A stretch of 64,000 nucleotides of DNA. Source: CAYUHK01 sp964475165. Its GTDB lineage: Bacteria; Verrucomicrobiota; Kiritimatiellia; JAAZAB01. The notes below the pieces were generated by a model. It saw only the letters and a program-made list of their open reading frames with translations, ran no database searches and was not told the origin of the DNA. Position 1 is the stretch's first letter, and each line of letters starts with the position of its first letter. The position numbers and the translations under genes are program-made. Of this stretch, positions 1-9,042 are shown piece after piece. The DNA lies in contig CAYYVN010000006.1 of NCBI GenBank assembly GCA_964475165.1, positions 62,001-126,000 of the forward strand. The letters are read 5' to 3'.

Positions 1-1
1 G

Positions 2-706
2 CAGGCGCCCAAACTGCGCGGGGGTTTGAGCGAATATATGCTGATGGATTTGCTCTCTCAGGTGCTGCCCGCGGAGAGCGTGGCGGAGCAGTATCGTTTC
101 CAGGGCGGCGAGACGGTGGATGCCGTGATTCGGCTCAGCCTGGGGTTGGTGGCGATCGATGCCAAGTTCCCGCTCGAGAACTTCCGGCGCCTTCAAAGCG
201 CCAGTGTCGATAAGGAACGGCAGGCGGCCGGGCGCCAGCTGGTGCGCGATGTGAAGAAACACATCGATGCCATTGCCAGCAAATATATCCGTACCGATGA
301 GGGCACGCTCGATTTTGCGATGATGTATGTTCCGGCCGAGAATGTCTATTATGAGATGATCGTTAAACCCGACTGGAGCGACGCTGCCCCCCTCTTTGAA
401 TATGCCCTTCAGCAGCGCGTGATCCCGGTTTCGCCCAATTCCTTCTACGCTTATCTGCAGACCATTCTCCTGGGCTTGCGGGGGATGCGCGTGGAAGAAA
501 GCGCGCGTGAGATCATGGATCAACTGGCGCGCCTGCGCCAGGAAGTGGATCTTTTTATGGAGGAATTCCGGGTGCTGGGCAAGCACCTGGATGATGCCGC
601 CAAACGCTACGCCGAGGCCGATAAGCGTCTGGGCCGCATGGAATCCAAGCTGACCTTATTGCACGATGCCGCTCCCGCGGCCGAAAAAACCACGGCGCGC
701 ACATGA
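2..706 (+). CDS. rmuC: RmuC family protein, 5' end outside window
   Basis: RmuC proteins are coiled-coil proteins with a nuclease-like core, linked to limiting recombination at inverted repeats. The frame is open to the window edge, reading APKLRGG before the first possible start, so the true start lies upstream and the TTG at 26 is internal. Family blocks seen are DAKFPLENF (about residues 54-62), YVPAENVYYE (about 109-118) and VSPNSFYAYL (about 143-152), followed by a charged, helical C-terminal tail. 234 residues are visible; full members have about 350-500, the missing part being the N-terminal membrane anchor and coiled coil. Family assignment is firm; the biochemical role is known only in outline. 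Confidence 0.9.
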   Translation, partial: QAPKLRGGLSEYMLMDLLSQVLPAESVAEQYRFQGGETVDAVIRLSLGLVAIDAKFPLENFRRLQSASVDKERQAAGRQLVRDVKKHIDAIASKYIRTDEGTLDFAMMYVPAENVYYEMIVKPDWSDAAPLFEYALQQRVIPVSPNSFYAYLQTILLGLRGMRVEESAREIMDQLARLRQEVDLFMEEFRVLGKHLDDAAKRYAEADKRLGRMESKLTLLHDAAPAAEKTTART

Positions 707-744
707 AGGCCGCCGGCCCGGGCGAGATTATGCTTCCGAGCGGG

Positions 745-773
745 TTGCATGCCGGGCCGCGCTGTGTTAGAGT
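745..773 (+). promoter_or_regulatory. sigma70-like promoter of ftsH
   Basis: TTGCAT (745-750), a 17-base spacer, then TAGAGT (768-773). The predicted RNA start near 780 gives a leader of about 40 bases before the ftsH ATG at 819. The -10 hexamer is the same as that of the secA promoter in this window. Confidence 0.5.
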
Positions 774-818
774 TTGATTTTGTGTTGGTTCCTGCTGGAC
801 GTACGGGAAGATCTGATT

Positions 819-2831
819 ATGGAACATCAACAGCCCAAACCTGCGCCACGCCCCGAGGAGGAAGCTCGGCCGCGCCTGGCCCGGCGCAATATCATGCTCT
901 GGCTCTTGCTGCTGGCGGGGCTGCTGCTGGTTTTTAGTATGCTCCAGCACGGACGCGAGGCGGCCGAAACCATCGATTACAATCCGCATTTCGTGCAATA
1001 TGTGGAGCAGGGTAAGATCCGCCGTTGCGTGATCGTCACCGAGATGTCCGGCGCCCAGTTTATCCGCGGCGAGATGGTGGAGCTGGATACACGCACCGGT
1101 AAGCCGCGCAATTTCAAGGTGGATGTCGTGGTCACCGATGGCCTGCCGGCCTGGCTCAAGGAAAACGGCGTGGCCTTTTCCTTCAATCGCCAGCGCATGG
1201 ATATCTGGCAACTGTTGCAGGGCGCCATTCCGATTCTGGTCTTCGTGGGTTTACTCTATTTCCTGTTTGTGCGCCAAATCCGCGCCGTCGGGCATGGCGC
1301 CATGAGTTTCGGTAAAAGCCGCGCGCGCCGCCTGGCCCGCGATCGCAGCAAGGTAACTTTTCGAGAAGTGGCCGGCATTAACGAGGCCAAGGAGGAAGTC
1401 GAAGAGATCATCGAGTTCCTCAAAGATCCCCATAAGTTTCAGACCCTGGGGGGGCGCATCCCCAAGGGCGTCTTGCTGATGGGGCCGCCCGGCACCGGCA
1501 AGACCCTTCTGGCCAAGGCCATCGCCGGCGAGGCCGATGTACCGTTTTTCAGTATCAGCGGCTCGGATTTCGTGGAGATGTTCGTGGGCGTGGGCGCCTC
1601 GCGCGTGCGCGATATGTTCGAGCAGGGCAAGAAAAATGCGCCCAGCATCATCTTCATCGATGAGATTGACGCGGTGGGTCGGAGCCGTTTCAGCGGGATT
1701 GGCGGCGGGCATGACGAACGCGAACAGACCCTCAATGCCTTGCTGGTGGAGATGGATGGCTTCGAAACTCAGGATGGCGTGATCATCATCGCCGCCACCA
1801 ATCGTCCGGATGTGCTGGATCAGGCGCTGCTGCGGCCCGGACGCTTTGACCGGCAAATCGTGATCGATCTGCCGGTCCTGGAAGGGCGCGAGGAGATCCT
1901 CAAGATTCATGCGCAGAAGATCAAGCTGGCGCCCGGCACCGATCTGCGGCGGCTGGCGCGAGGCACCTCCGGTTTTTCCGGCGCGGACCTGGCCAACCTC
2001 TTGAATGAGGCCGCCCTGCTGGCTTCGCGCCAAGCCAAGGCGGCGGTGGATATACTGGATCTGGAAGAGGCGCGCGACAAGGTGCGCTGGGGCCGCGAGC
2101 GGCGCAGCCGGGTTTTGGATGAGGAAGAGAAACGCTTAACCGCCTATCATGAGTCGGGGCATGCCCTGGTGTTGCAACTGGTCGAGAAGAGCGAGCCCTT
2201 GCATAAGATCACCATTATCCCCCGCGGCACCTCCTATTTGGGCGCCACCATGCAATTGCCCAAGAAAGACCGCCACACCGAAGGCTTGATCAAGCTGAAG
2301 GGCATGCTGGCCGGTTGGATGGCGGGGCGGGTGGCCGAGGAACTCGTCTTGGGCGATATCTCCACCGGCGCCGGCAATGATCTCAAGCAAGCCACTCGCT
2401 TGGCGCGCTTGATGGTCTGCAACTGGGGCATGAGCGCCGAGCTGGGGCCGCAGACCTTTGGCGCTCAGGAGGAACTGTTGTTTCTGGGGCGCGAGGTGGC
2501 GCGCAATCAGGATTTCAGCGAGGAAACCGCCCGGCGCATCGATCAGGAAGTGAATAAGTTATTGCGCGAGGCCTATGCCCGTGCCAAGCATATTTTGGAA
2601 ACCCATCGCGCCAAACTGGATTTGATCGCCAACCTGCTCATAGAGCGCGAGACGCTGGAAGGGCGGGATATCGAGGAGATAGTGAAACACGGGCGCTTGC
2701 TGAGTGAAGAAGAACGCGCCCCGGCAGATGCACCGGCTCAGGCGGATGGGCCGGCTCAGGCGGCCTCAGATGGCGCCGATCCAGCGCCGCCGGTTGCTGT
2801 CAGCACAGACACTGCTGCCCAAGATGAATAG
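819..2831 (+). CDS. ftsH: ATP-dependent zinc metalloprotease FtsH
   Basis: Membrane-anchored AAA protease that extracts and degrades membrane and short-lived cytosolic proteins. In order: transmembrane segment (about 24-43), FtsH extracellular domain, second transmembrane segment (about 137-158), AAA module with Walker A GPPGTGKT (222-229), Walker B FIDEID and the second region of homology ending in RPGRFD, then the M41 protease with zinc site HESGH (444-448). Most homologues read HEAGH; the Ser is a mild substitution. The start at ATG 819 is preferred because GGGAAG lies 8 bases upstream; a TTG at 774 in the same frame has no such site. The 670 residues are of normal length, with an Ala/Pro-rich tail. 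First gene of an operon running to 8396; its end overlaps folP by 8 bases. Confidence 0.96.
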   Translation: MEHQQPKPAPRPEEEARPRLARRNIMLWLLLLAGLLLVFSMLQHGREAAETIDYNPHFVQYVEQGKIRRCVIVTEMSGAQFIRGEMVELDTRTGKPRNFKVDVVVTDGLPAWLKENGVAFSFNRQRMDIWQLLQGAIPILVFVGLLYFLFVRQIRAVGHGAMSFGKSRARRLARDRSKVTFREVAGINEAKEEVEEIIEFLKDPHKFQTLGGRIPKGVLLMGPPGTGKTLLAKAIAGEADVPFFSISGSDFVEMFVGVGASRVRDMFEQGKKNAPSIIFIDEIDAVGRSRFSGIGGGHDEREQTLNALLVEMDGFETQDGVIIIAATNRPDVLDQALLRPGRFDRQIVIDLPVLEGREEILKIHAQKIKLAPGTDLRRLARGTSGFSGADLANLLNEAALLASRQAKAAVDILDLEEARDKVRWGRERRSRVLDEEEKRLTAYHESGHALVLQLVEKSEPLHKITIIPRGTSYLGATMQLPKKDRHTEGLIKLKGMLAGWMAGRVAEELVLGDISTGAGNDLKQATRLARLMVCNWGMSAELGPQTFGAQEELLFLGREVARNQDFSEETARRIDQEVNKLLREAYARAKHILETHRAKLDLIANLLIERETLEGRDIEEIVKHGRLLSEEERAPADAPAQADGPAQAASDGADPAPPVAVSTDTAAQDE

Positions 2832-3693
2832 CCAACCATGGATTTGGAAATGCGGAGAGCGCGAGTTGCGCCCGGGCGCGCCGCCCCTCTTGATGGGTAT
2901 TTTGAATGTAACGCCCGATTCCTTCTCCGATGGCGGGCGTTTCTATGATCGGGAGCGGGCCATAGCGCATGGTCTGGCCCTGGCGCAGGCGGGGGCCGAT
3001 ATCATCGATGTGGGCGGCGAATCCACGCGGCCCGGGGCGCAGCCGCTGGCGGCGGCCGAGGAGCTGGAGCGGGTGCTGCCGGTGATTAGCGCTTTGCGGC
3101 GCGAGTGCTCGGCGCTAATATCAGTGGATACGCGTAAGAGTATCGTGGCCGAACGAGCCCTGGCCGCCGGCGCGCAGATCGTCAATGATATTTCGGCGTT
3201 GACGGCCGATGAGCGTATGGTGGCAGTGGTGCGCGAATTCCGGGCCGGGGCGATCTTGATGCATATGCGCGGCGAGCCGCGCACCATGCAGGATCATCCG
3301 GTGTATGAGGATGTGGTGCGCGAAGTGCGCGCTTATCTGCAGGCCCGCCTGGATGATCTGGAACAGCAAGGGATTGCTCGCGCAGCGTTGGCCATAGATC
3401 CCGGCTTTGGTTTTGGCAAGACGGCCCGGCATAATATCAGCTTGCTGGCCGACTTGGAGGCCTTGCAGGCTTGTCAAAGGCCGGTGGTGGTGGGCGTATC
3501 GCGTAAGCGTTTTCTGGGCCATCTGACCGGTCGGGATGTTGGGGACCGGCTGGCCGGCAGTTTGGGCGCTTTGGCCTACGCCCTCTGGGCCGGGGCGCAG
3601 GTGGTGCGGGTGCATGATCTGCGCGAATCGCGCGATGTGCTGCAGGTGCTCTGGGCTTTGAGGGAGGAGAGACAGGCAAGATGCAGTGGTTGA
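2824..3693 (+). CDS. folP: Dihydropteroate synthase
   Basis: Condenses p-aminobenzoate with 6-hydroxymethyl-dihydropterin diphosphate to dihydropteroate in cytosolic folate synthesis. Both family signatures are present: MGILNVTPDSFSDGG (about 23-37) and DIIDVGGESTRPGA (about 59-72). Later come SVDTRKS, NDIS, the MHMRG loop, IDPGFGFGK and GVSRKRF, all pterin or substrate loops of the TIM barrel. 289 residues, normal length. The start at 2824 lies inside the end of ftsH; the longer frame from 2704 adds 40 Arg-rich residues translated from ftsH in another frame and is unlikely. ftsH-folP is a known neighbour pair in other bacteria. The stop overlaps the start of cdaA. Confidence 0.95.
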   Translation: MNSQPWIWKCGERELRPGAPPLLMGILNVTPDSFSDGGRFYDRERAIAHGLALAQAGADIIDVGGESTRPGAQPLAAAEELERVLPVISALRRECSALISVDTRKSIVAERALAAGAQIVNDISALTADERMVAVVREFRAGAILMHMRGEPRTMQDHPVYEDVVREVRAYLQARLDDLEQQGIARAALAIDPGFGFGKTARHNISLLADLEALQACQRPVVVGVSRKRFLGHLTGRDVGDRLAGSLGALAYALWAGAQVVRVHDLRESRDVLQVLWALREERQARCSG

Positions 3694-4514
3694 GCCGCAT
3701 GGGTATACCGGGAATCATCAGCGGTGGCATCGAAATCGCCTGCTTGGCGATCGTCTTTTATTACGCCCTCTACTTTTTCCGCGGCACGCGCGCGCGGACG
3801 CTCTTAACCGGCTTTGTGCTGGTGTTTGTGGTCTTGATCGTGGTGACGCGCCTCTTCCATCTCGAGGCCCTCAACTGGCTGCTGGGGCGTTTTTCCGTCT
3901 ATCTGGCGGTGGCTTTCCTGGTGATCTTTCAGCCGGAGATCCGTTGGGCGCTCGGCGAACTCGGCAAACAGCATCTCTTCGGCCGGGTGGCCACCGATCA
4001 AACCGTGGTTGAGAGCCTGATGCAGGCCGTGACCCTCCTCATGAAGCGCCATATTGGCGCTCTGATCGCCATTGAGCGCGACATCGGCACGCGCCCCATT
4101 CAGGAAACAGGCGTTATGATCGATAGCGCCATCAGCCCCGAGCTGCTGGCCGGCATATTTTTCCCTTACGCGCCCCTGCATGATGGCGGTGTGATCATCG
4201 CTGGTAATCGCATTGCGGCGGCGCGTTGTATGTTCCCGCTATCCCAACAGAGCAGCTTGGGTAAAGCCATTGGCGCGCGTCACCGCGCCGCGCTGGGCCT
4301 GGCCGATGAAACCGATGCGCTGGTCATCGTGGTTTCGGAGGAGACCGGCATGATTTCCGTGGGCCATGCCGGGCACCTGGAGCAGGATCTGGACCTGACC
4401 GAGCTGCGGCGGCTGCTGGAAGATAAGCTTATCCGTCCGCCGCCGGCGGCGCGTTGGCGACAGGGCTTGCAAAAAACTTTCAACTTCTTGGGCGGAGGTG
4501 CCAGGCGTGCCTGA
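3681..4514 (+). CDS. cdaA: Membrane diadenylate cyclase CdaA
   Basis: Makes c-di-AMP from two ATP at the cytoplasmic face of the membrane. The N-terminus has three hydrophobic segments (about 10-30, 38-58 and 68-86), followed by the DAC domain with LHDGGV (DGG 168-170) and RHR (200-202) in GARHRAALGL. Most family members read DGA where this one reads DGG; the motif otherwise looks intact, so I expect an active enzyme. 277 residues, typical of the single-cyclase CdaA type. It overlaps folP upstream and the YbbR gene downstream (8 bases). cdaA-ybbR pairs are widespread because YbbR proteins (CdaR) modulate CdaA; the glmM that often follows is absent here. Confidence 0.95.
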   Translation: MQWLSRMGIPGIISGGIEIACLAIVFYYALYFFRGTRARTLLTGFVLVFVVLIVVTRLFHLEALNWLLGRFSVYLAVAFLVIFQPEIRWALGELGKQHLFGRVATDQTVVESLMQAVTLLMKRHIGALIAIERDIGTRPIQETGVMIDSAISPELLAGIFFPYAPLHDGGVIIAGNRIAAARCMFPLSQQSSLGKAIGARHRAALGLADETDALVIVVSEETGMISVGHAGHLEQDLDLTELRRLLEDKLIRPPPAARWRQGLQKTFNFLGGGARRA

Positions 4515-5445
4515 TCTCATTAAAAAACTTATCTTCCATAACAGCGGCCTGAAGCTGCTGGCGCTGCTGCTGGCCGTGGCCTCCTGGCTGGCCATTCATG
4601 AGACGATCAGCTTTGAGGTGGCCATTGCCGAAATCCCCCTGCAAATCAGCACGGGTCGCGGGTGGGCTGTCTTTCATCAATCGGCCAATGCGGTGACGGC
4701 CACCTTCCGCGGCTCGCAGGAGGATATCCGCCTCATCGATCCCAAACAGATCAAGGCGGTCATCGATCTGCGCACCAATGCTGTGGCCGGGGCTCTGGAG
4801 GTGACCATCACGCCGCGCATGATTCAGGGCGTGCGCGGGGTGCGCCCCGTCCAGATCCATCCGGAGCATGTGCGCATCAGCCTCGATCACGAGACCGAAA
4901 AAATGGTTCCCGTAAAGGGGCGCGTGGCGGGCAAGCCCTTTGCCGGCGCGGTGGAGGCCATCATCTGCGAGCCGGCGGCCGTCAGTTTGCGCGGTCCGGC
5001 GCAGCAGCTGCAACAGACTGAGTGGCTCTATACTGAGCCGCTGGATATCGAGGGACGCATTGAAGGCTTCGCCAAGCGCTGTCGGGTGTTGCCGCCCAGC
5101 GATACCTGGTCGCCGCAGATCGAGCCGGCGGAGGTGCAGGTGGAAGTGGTTATTGCCGAGAAGATGGATAGCCGCCTGTGGAAGGATGTGCCCCTCTTGG
5201 CCATTGGTCAGCCGGGCGTGTCGCTCAAGGTGGAAATCACGCCGACCCGGGTGAGCGTGCGCGCCACGGGCACCTCGGCGGCGCTCGAGGGTCTGGGCGC
5301 GGCGGCGCCGCAGGCCTTCGTGGATTGTGTTGATCTGGATTCTTCGCTGACCTATGATTTACCGGTGCAGGTTTTTTTACCGCCGGGCTGCAATGTGACC
5401 GCTGAGGCTGATCCGCCCTATGCCCATGTTGTGCCGGGCCATTGA
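4507..5445 (+). CDS. cdaR: YbbR-domain protein, CdaA regulator-like
   Basis: Single-pass protein with one N-terminal transmembrane helix (about 12-32) and an extracytoplasmic region of repeated YbbR-like beta domains: about 40-115, 118-205 and 210-300, the first two with the RG..EDI.L and V.V.G/LRGP patterns. In Firmicutes such proteins bind and regulate CdaA; that role here is inferred from adjacency. GTG 4507 is chosen because GGAGG sits 8 bases upstream; a GTG at 4498 is possible and adds three residues. 312 residues. Overlaps cdaA by 8 bases. Confidence 0.85.
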   Translation: MPDLIKKLIFHNSGLKLLALLLAVASWLAIHETISFEVAIAEIPLQISTGRGWAVFHQSANAVTATFRGSQEDIRLIDPKQIKAVIDLRTNAVAGALEVTITPRMIQGVRGVRPVQIHPEHVRISLDHETEKMVPVKGRVAGKPFAGAVEAIICEPAAVSLRGPAQQLQQTEWLYTEPLDIEGRIEGFAKRCRVLPPSDTWSPQIEPAEVQVEVVIAEKMDSRLWKDVPLLAIGQPGVSLKVEITPTRVSVRATGTSAALEGLGAAAPQAFVDCVDLDSSLTYDLPVQVFLPPGCNVTAEADPPYAHVVPGH

Positions 5446-5479
5446 GGGGCGGCATGGTTTTGATGAGTATTGATATGGC

Positions 5480-7801
5480 ATGAGCGCCCTGACTTCCAAC
5501 CGCCAGGCTGGCCTCGCTGAGTTGCGCGGCATCGTCTTGTTGACGCTCAGCGCCTTGATGATTCTGGCGCTGGTTTCCTATCGTTGGGAAGATATTGCCC
5601 TGCTCAAGGTGCCGCCCAACGATCCGCCCCTTAATTATATTGGGCCGGTGGGCGCCTGGTTTGCTTTCCTGAGCTTGATGACCTTGGGGTTTGGCGCTTT
5701 TCTCCTGCCTTTGCTGGGTATCGCCTTGGGGGTCGGCGCCCTGCGCCGGGCGAGTGTTTTTGCCGGCCGCCGCCTGGCTTGGGGCGGGCTCAGCCTGCTG
5801 CTGATCAGCGGATTATTGGCCTTGCATGCCCTGGGCTGGGAGCTGCTCGGTCAAAAATTCAATCTGCTGGGTCTGCCGGGCGGCTTGGGCGGCTGGCTGC
5901 TGGCCAGGCGCGGGCTGGAAGCCTTGCTTGGCAAAACCGGCGCCAGCGTGCTGCTGAGCGGTCTCTTGGCCGGGAGCTTGATCATGTTCATCGGGCGGCC
6001 GCTTTTGAGCAGATGTTTCCAGGGGCTGTGCGCCGCGGGGCGTTTATTGCGCCAGCGCTTGCGGGCGCTGTTGGATGCGCGGCGCGATCAGCTCGCCAAG
6101 CTGGCGCGCGAGGAACGCGCGCTGGCCAAGCAGATATCCCGCCAGGAAAAATCTCTGCGCCGGCGCCCCGAACGGAGTACGCCTCCTTCGACGCCGGAGG
6201 TGATTTTTCCGGTCATGGATTCTCCGCCGCCGCCGCGGCCGGCGGCCAAACCGCGGCCGCCCGCCAAAGCCGCCGCCGCGCCTGGTGCCGCGTCGGGCGC
6301 CGCGCTCGCCGCTGCGCCGGAGGCTGCCTATCAACTGCCGCCCTTAAGCATTCTGCAGCCGGTGCCGCTCAGCAATGATCGTAATATCAAAGGCGATGTG
6401 CAAACCACCGCGCGCGTGCTAACCGAGACCCTGGCCGAGTTCGGGATTGAGTGCGAAGTGCGCAATATCGTCGAGGGCCCGGTGGTCACGCGCTACGAGC
6501 TCCTGCCGGCGGCGGGCGTGCGCGTGGAGCGGATCGGGCAGCTGGGCAATAATCTGGCTCTGACCCTCAAGGCGCATAGCGTGCGCGTGCAGGCGCCGAT
6601 CCCCGGCAAGGGGTTAGTGGGGATCGAGGTGCCCAACACCATGGCCACGCGCGTCTATCTACGCGAGATTCTGGAGGGCGAGCAGTGGCAATCGAGCCAG
6701 GCGGCCATTCCGATTATCCTGGGCAAGGATGTGGGCGGCACTGATCTGATCGCCGACCTGGCCACCATGCCGCACCTCTTGATCGCCGGCGCCACCGGCT
6801 CGGGCAAGACGGTCTGCATGAACTCCATCCTGGCGGGATTGTTGATGTCGCGCGCGCCGGCGGAGCTCAAGCTGATCCTGGTGGATCCAAAGATCATCGA
6901 GTTTTCCATCTATCAAGATATTCCCCATCTGTTGGTGCCGGTGATCACCGAGGCCAAGAAAGTGGCCTTTGGACTGCGCTGGGCCATCCACGAGATGGAG
7001 AAGCGCTACAAGCTCTTTGCCCGGGCTGGCGTGCGCAATATCCAGGGCTTCAATTCCCGGCCGCCGACAGCCCCCTCAACCGAAGCCGAGCCCTTGCCGG
7101 CGCGCCTGCCTTATATCGTGATCATCATTGATGAACTAGCCGATTTGATGCTGGTGGCCCAAGCCGAGGTTGAGAACTCGATTGCGCGCCTGGCTCAGCT
7201 CTCGCGGGCGGTGGGCATTCATATGATCCTGGCTACTCAGCGGCCGTCGGTCAATGTCATCACCGGCACCATCAAGGCCAACTTTCCGGCGCGCATTTCC
7301 TTCCAGGTGGCTCAACAGGTGGATAGCCGTACGATTCTGGACAGCAGCGGCGCCGAGAAACTGCTGGGGCGCGGTGATATGCTCATCCTGCCGCCGGGTG
7401 TATCCAAGCTGGTGCGCGCCCAGGGGGCCATGACCGGCGATGAGGATATTCGCGCCATGGTGGAATTCATCAAACGGCAATCCCGCCCCGATTACATCCA
7501 GGATCTCAAGGAAAAGATCGAGAATCCGGCCGCATCCGTGGCCCTTGAGGATGATGGTGTGGATGATGATATCTTGCAGATGGCCATTGCGATTATCCGT
7601 GAGTCGCGCAAGGCTTCGGTTTCGCACTTGCAGCGGCGCTTGCGCATCGGCTACAATCGCGCCGGCCGGGTGATGGATAAGCTGGAGGATATGGGTATTG
7701 TGGGCCCGGCGCGTGGGTCTGATCCGCGCGAGATTCTGGTGGATTTGGATGGCGGCATTCCGGCCGCGCCGGACACTTCGGGGAGGATGAGCGATGGATA
7801 G
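5480..7801 (+). CDS. ftsK: DNA translocase FtsK/SpoIIIE
   Basis: Septal DNA pump that clears chromosome termini during division. The N-terminal part has four transmembrane helices within residues 15-190, then a basic and Pro/Ala-rich linker (about 190-285), then the motor: alpha and beta domains with Walker A GATGSGKT (437-444), Walker B IIIDELADL, and LATQRPSVNVITG. The C-terminal gamma winged helix (about 695-760, SVSHLQRRLRIGYNRA) is the part that reads KOPS-type orientation sequences. 773 residues, close to the SpoIIIE/short FtsK size. The stop overlaps the next start by 8 bases. The operon with cdaA and a RodZ-like protein suggests coupling to envelope growth and division. Confidence 0.95.
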   Translation: MSALTSNRQAGLAELRGIVLLTLSALMILALVSYRWEDIALLKVPPNDPPLNYIGPVGAWFAFLSLMTLGFGAFLLPLLGIALGVGALRRASVFAGRRLAWGGLSLLLISGLLALHALGWELLGQKFNLLGLPGGLGGWLLARRGLEALLGKTGASVLLSGLLAGSLIMFIGRPLLSRCFQGLCAAGRLLRQRLRALLDARRDQLAKLAREERALAKQISRQEKSLRRRPERSTPPSTPEVIFPVMDSPPPPRPAAKPRPPAKAAAAPGAASGAALAAAPEAAYQLPPLSILQPVPLSNDRNIKGDVQTTARVLTETLAEFGIECEVRNIVEGPVVTRYELLPAAGVRVERIGQLGNNLALTLKAHSVRVQAPIPGKGLVGIEVPNTMATRVYLREILEGEQWQSSQAAIPIILGKDVGGTDLIADLATMPHLLIAGATGSGKTVCMNSILAGLLMSRAPAELKLILVDPKIIEFSIYQDIPHLLVPVITEAKKVAFGLRWAIHEMEKRYKLFARAGVRNIQGFNSRPPTAPSTEAEPLPARLPYIVIIIDELADLMLVAQAEVENSIARLAQLSRAVGIHMILATQRPSVNVITGTIKANFPARISFQVAQQVDSRTILDSSGAEKLLGRGDMLILPPGVSKLVRAQGAMTGDEDIRAMVEFIKRQSRPDYIQDLKEKIENPAASVALEDDGVDDDILQMAIAIIRESRKASVSHLQRRLRIGYNRAGRVMDKLEDMGIVGPARGSDPREILVDLDGGIPAAPDTSGRMSDG

Positions 7802-8396
7802 TATCGGCCAGACGCTGCGCAAAGCCCGCCAAGCCAAGAAGATGAGCGTGGTGGAAGTGGCCCGGGCCACCAATGCGCTCAGCAAGCAGATCGAGGCGCT
7901 GGAGGCGGATAAATTCGATGTGTTCCCGGCGGCGATCTATGCCCAGGGTTTTATCAGGCTGTATGCCGAATGCGTCGGCCTTGATCCGCAGCCCTTACTG
8001 CAGGCCTATCGCACGGGCGCGGCCGAGGGCGTGGCGCCGGCCGCCAGCGCGCCGGCAGGCGCCCCGGCCTGTTGCTTATTGCCTATCTGGCGCCGTTGGC
8101 GGGCGGCCTGTCCGCTCGCCCCGCGGCTCAACCGGCTGGCCGGGCGTCTGACCCAGGCCTGGCGCGCCGCCAGTCAGCGTTGGCCGGACTTCAAGGCGCG
8201 CGGGCGGGCGCTTTCCAGCCTGCGTCTGCCGGTGCATACCTGGCAGATAATTTTTTCCCTGGTGGGCTTAGCTCTGCTGGGGCTCTTGGTGGGTCTGCTG
8301 ATCTGGTGGTCGGCCGCCTGGCATAAGCCGGTGGGTATTTCCGATTCGGCGCGCTGGTTGCAGGAACCGCCGGCGCCCTACCTGAATGCTGAATAA
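7794..8396 (+). CDS. RodZ-like helix-turn-helix membrane protein
   Basis: The N-terminal RodZ-type helix-turn-helix (about 1-75; GQTLRKARQAKKMSVVEVARAT) ends in the typical AIYAQGFIRLYAECVGLDP stretch. It is followed by an Ala/Pro and basic linker and one transmembrane helix (about 149-171). In RodZ this domain binds MreB inside the cell. The usual extracytoplasmic C-terminal domain is missing: only about 28 residues follow the helix, so the protein is shorter (200 residues) than E. coli RodZ (337). It starts inside the end of ftsK and closes the operon. A role in cell shape is inference from family and context. Confidence 0.8.
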   Translation: MDSIGQTLRKARQAKKMSVVEVARATNALSKQIEALEADKFDVFPAAIYAQGFIRLYAECVGLDPQPLLQAYRTGAAEGVAPAASAPAGAPACCLLPIWRRWRAACPLAPRLNRLAGRLTQAWRAASQRWPDFKARGRALSSLRLPVHTWQIIFSLVGLALLGLLVGLLIWWSAAWHKPVGISDSARWLQEPPAPYLNAE

Positions 8397-8445
8397 AACC
8401 CGGCCCGCGCCTCAGCGCCGGGATCGCGGTCCGGAGGAGGCCATC

Positions 8446-9036
8446 ATGGATTTGCAGCCTTTGGTGAGGAAGACCCGCTCCTATCGGCGTTTTGATTCCC
8501 GGCGCCGGCTGCGGTGCGCCGATTTGCGCGCCCTGGTGAACCTGGCGCGCCTCTCAGCTTCGGCCGGCAACCTGCAGCCGCTCAAATATATCCTGGCCTG
8601 TACGCCCCGGAAAAATAAGCTCATCTTCCCTTGCCTGGCCTGGGCCGGATATCTGAGCGCTTGGCCAGGCCCGGCGCCGGCTGAGCGGCCGGCGGGTTAT
8701 ATCATCATGCTGGGCGATAGCTCCTTGGTGGCGGCTCCGACCGGAGCGGCTGGTGATTTTGGGCATGATCCGGGCATTGCCGCGCAGAGCATCATGCTGG
8801 GCGCGGCCGCGCGCGGCTGGGGCGGCTGCATCATCGGATCGATTGAGCGTCAGCGTTTGCGGCGCGCTTTGGGTATTCCGCGCCGTTACGCGATTGTGTT
8901 GGTGCTGGCGCTGGGTTACCCGGCCGAAAAAGTCTCTTTGCAGCCAGTGCGCTCCGGGTGCATACAGTATTGGCGCGACGCCCACGATCATCATCATGTG
9001 CCCAAGCGGGCTTTGCGCGAAATCATTCTCGCTTGA
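8446..9036 (+). CDS. Nitroreductase family flavoprotein
   Basis: Small FMN-dependent oxidoreductase fold. Visible family features: an N-terminal R(S/T)YRRFD block (about 11-17), SASAGNLQPLKYI (about 38-50, FMN phosphate contact), GIAAQSIMLGAAARGWGGCIIGS (about 108-130) and VLALGYPAEK near the end. 196 residues, normal length. ATG 8446 follows an excellent ribosome site (GGAGGAGG, 8434-8441); the longer frame from 8386 overlaps the RodZ-like gene and has none. The substrate cannot be told; such enzymes reduce nitro compounds, quinones or other acceptors. Its stop is 6 bases from the stop of the convergent nagB. Confidence 0.85.
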   Translation: MDLQPLVRKTRSYRRFDSRRRLRCADLRALVNLARLSASAGNLQPLKYILACTPRKNKLIFPCLAWAGYLSAWPGPAPAERPAGYIIMLGDSSLVAAPTGAAGDFGHDPGIAAQSIMLGAAARGWGGCIIGSIERQRLRRALGIPRRYAIVLVLALGYPAEKVSLQPVRSGCIQYWRDAHDHHHVPKRALREIILA

Positions 9037-9042
9037 AACAGC

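Noticed and set aside
26..706. RmuC starting at the TTG at 26
   Set aside because: The frame stays open to the window edge and the residues before 26 fit the family, so the gene begins upstream.
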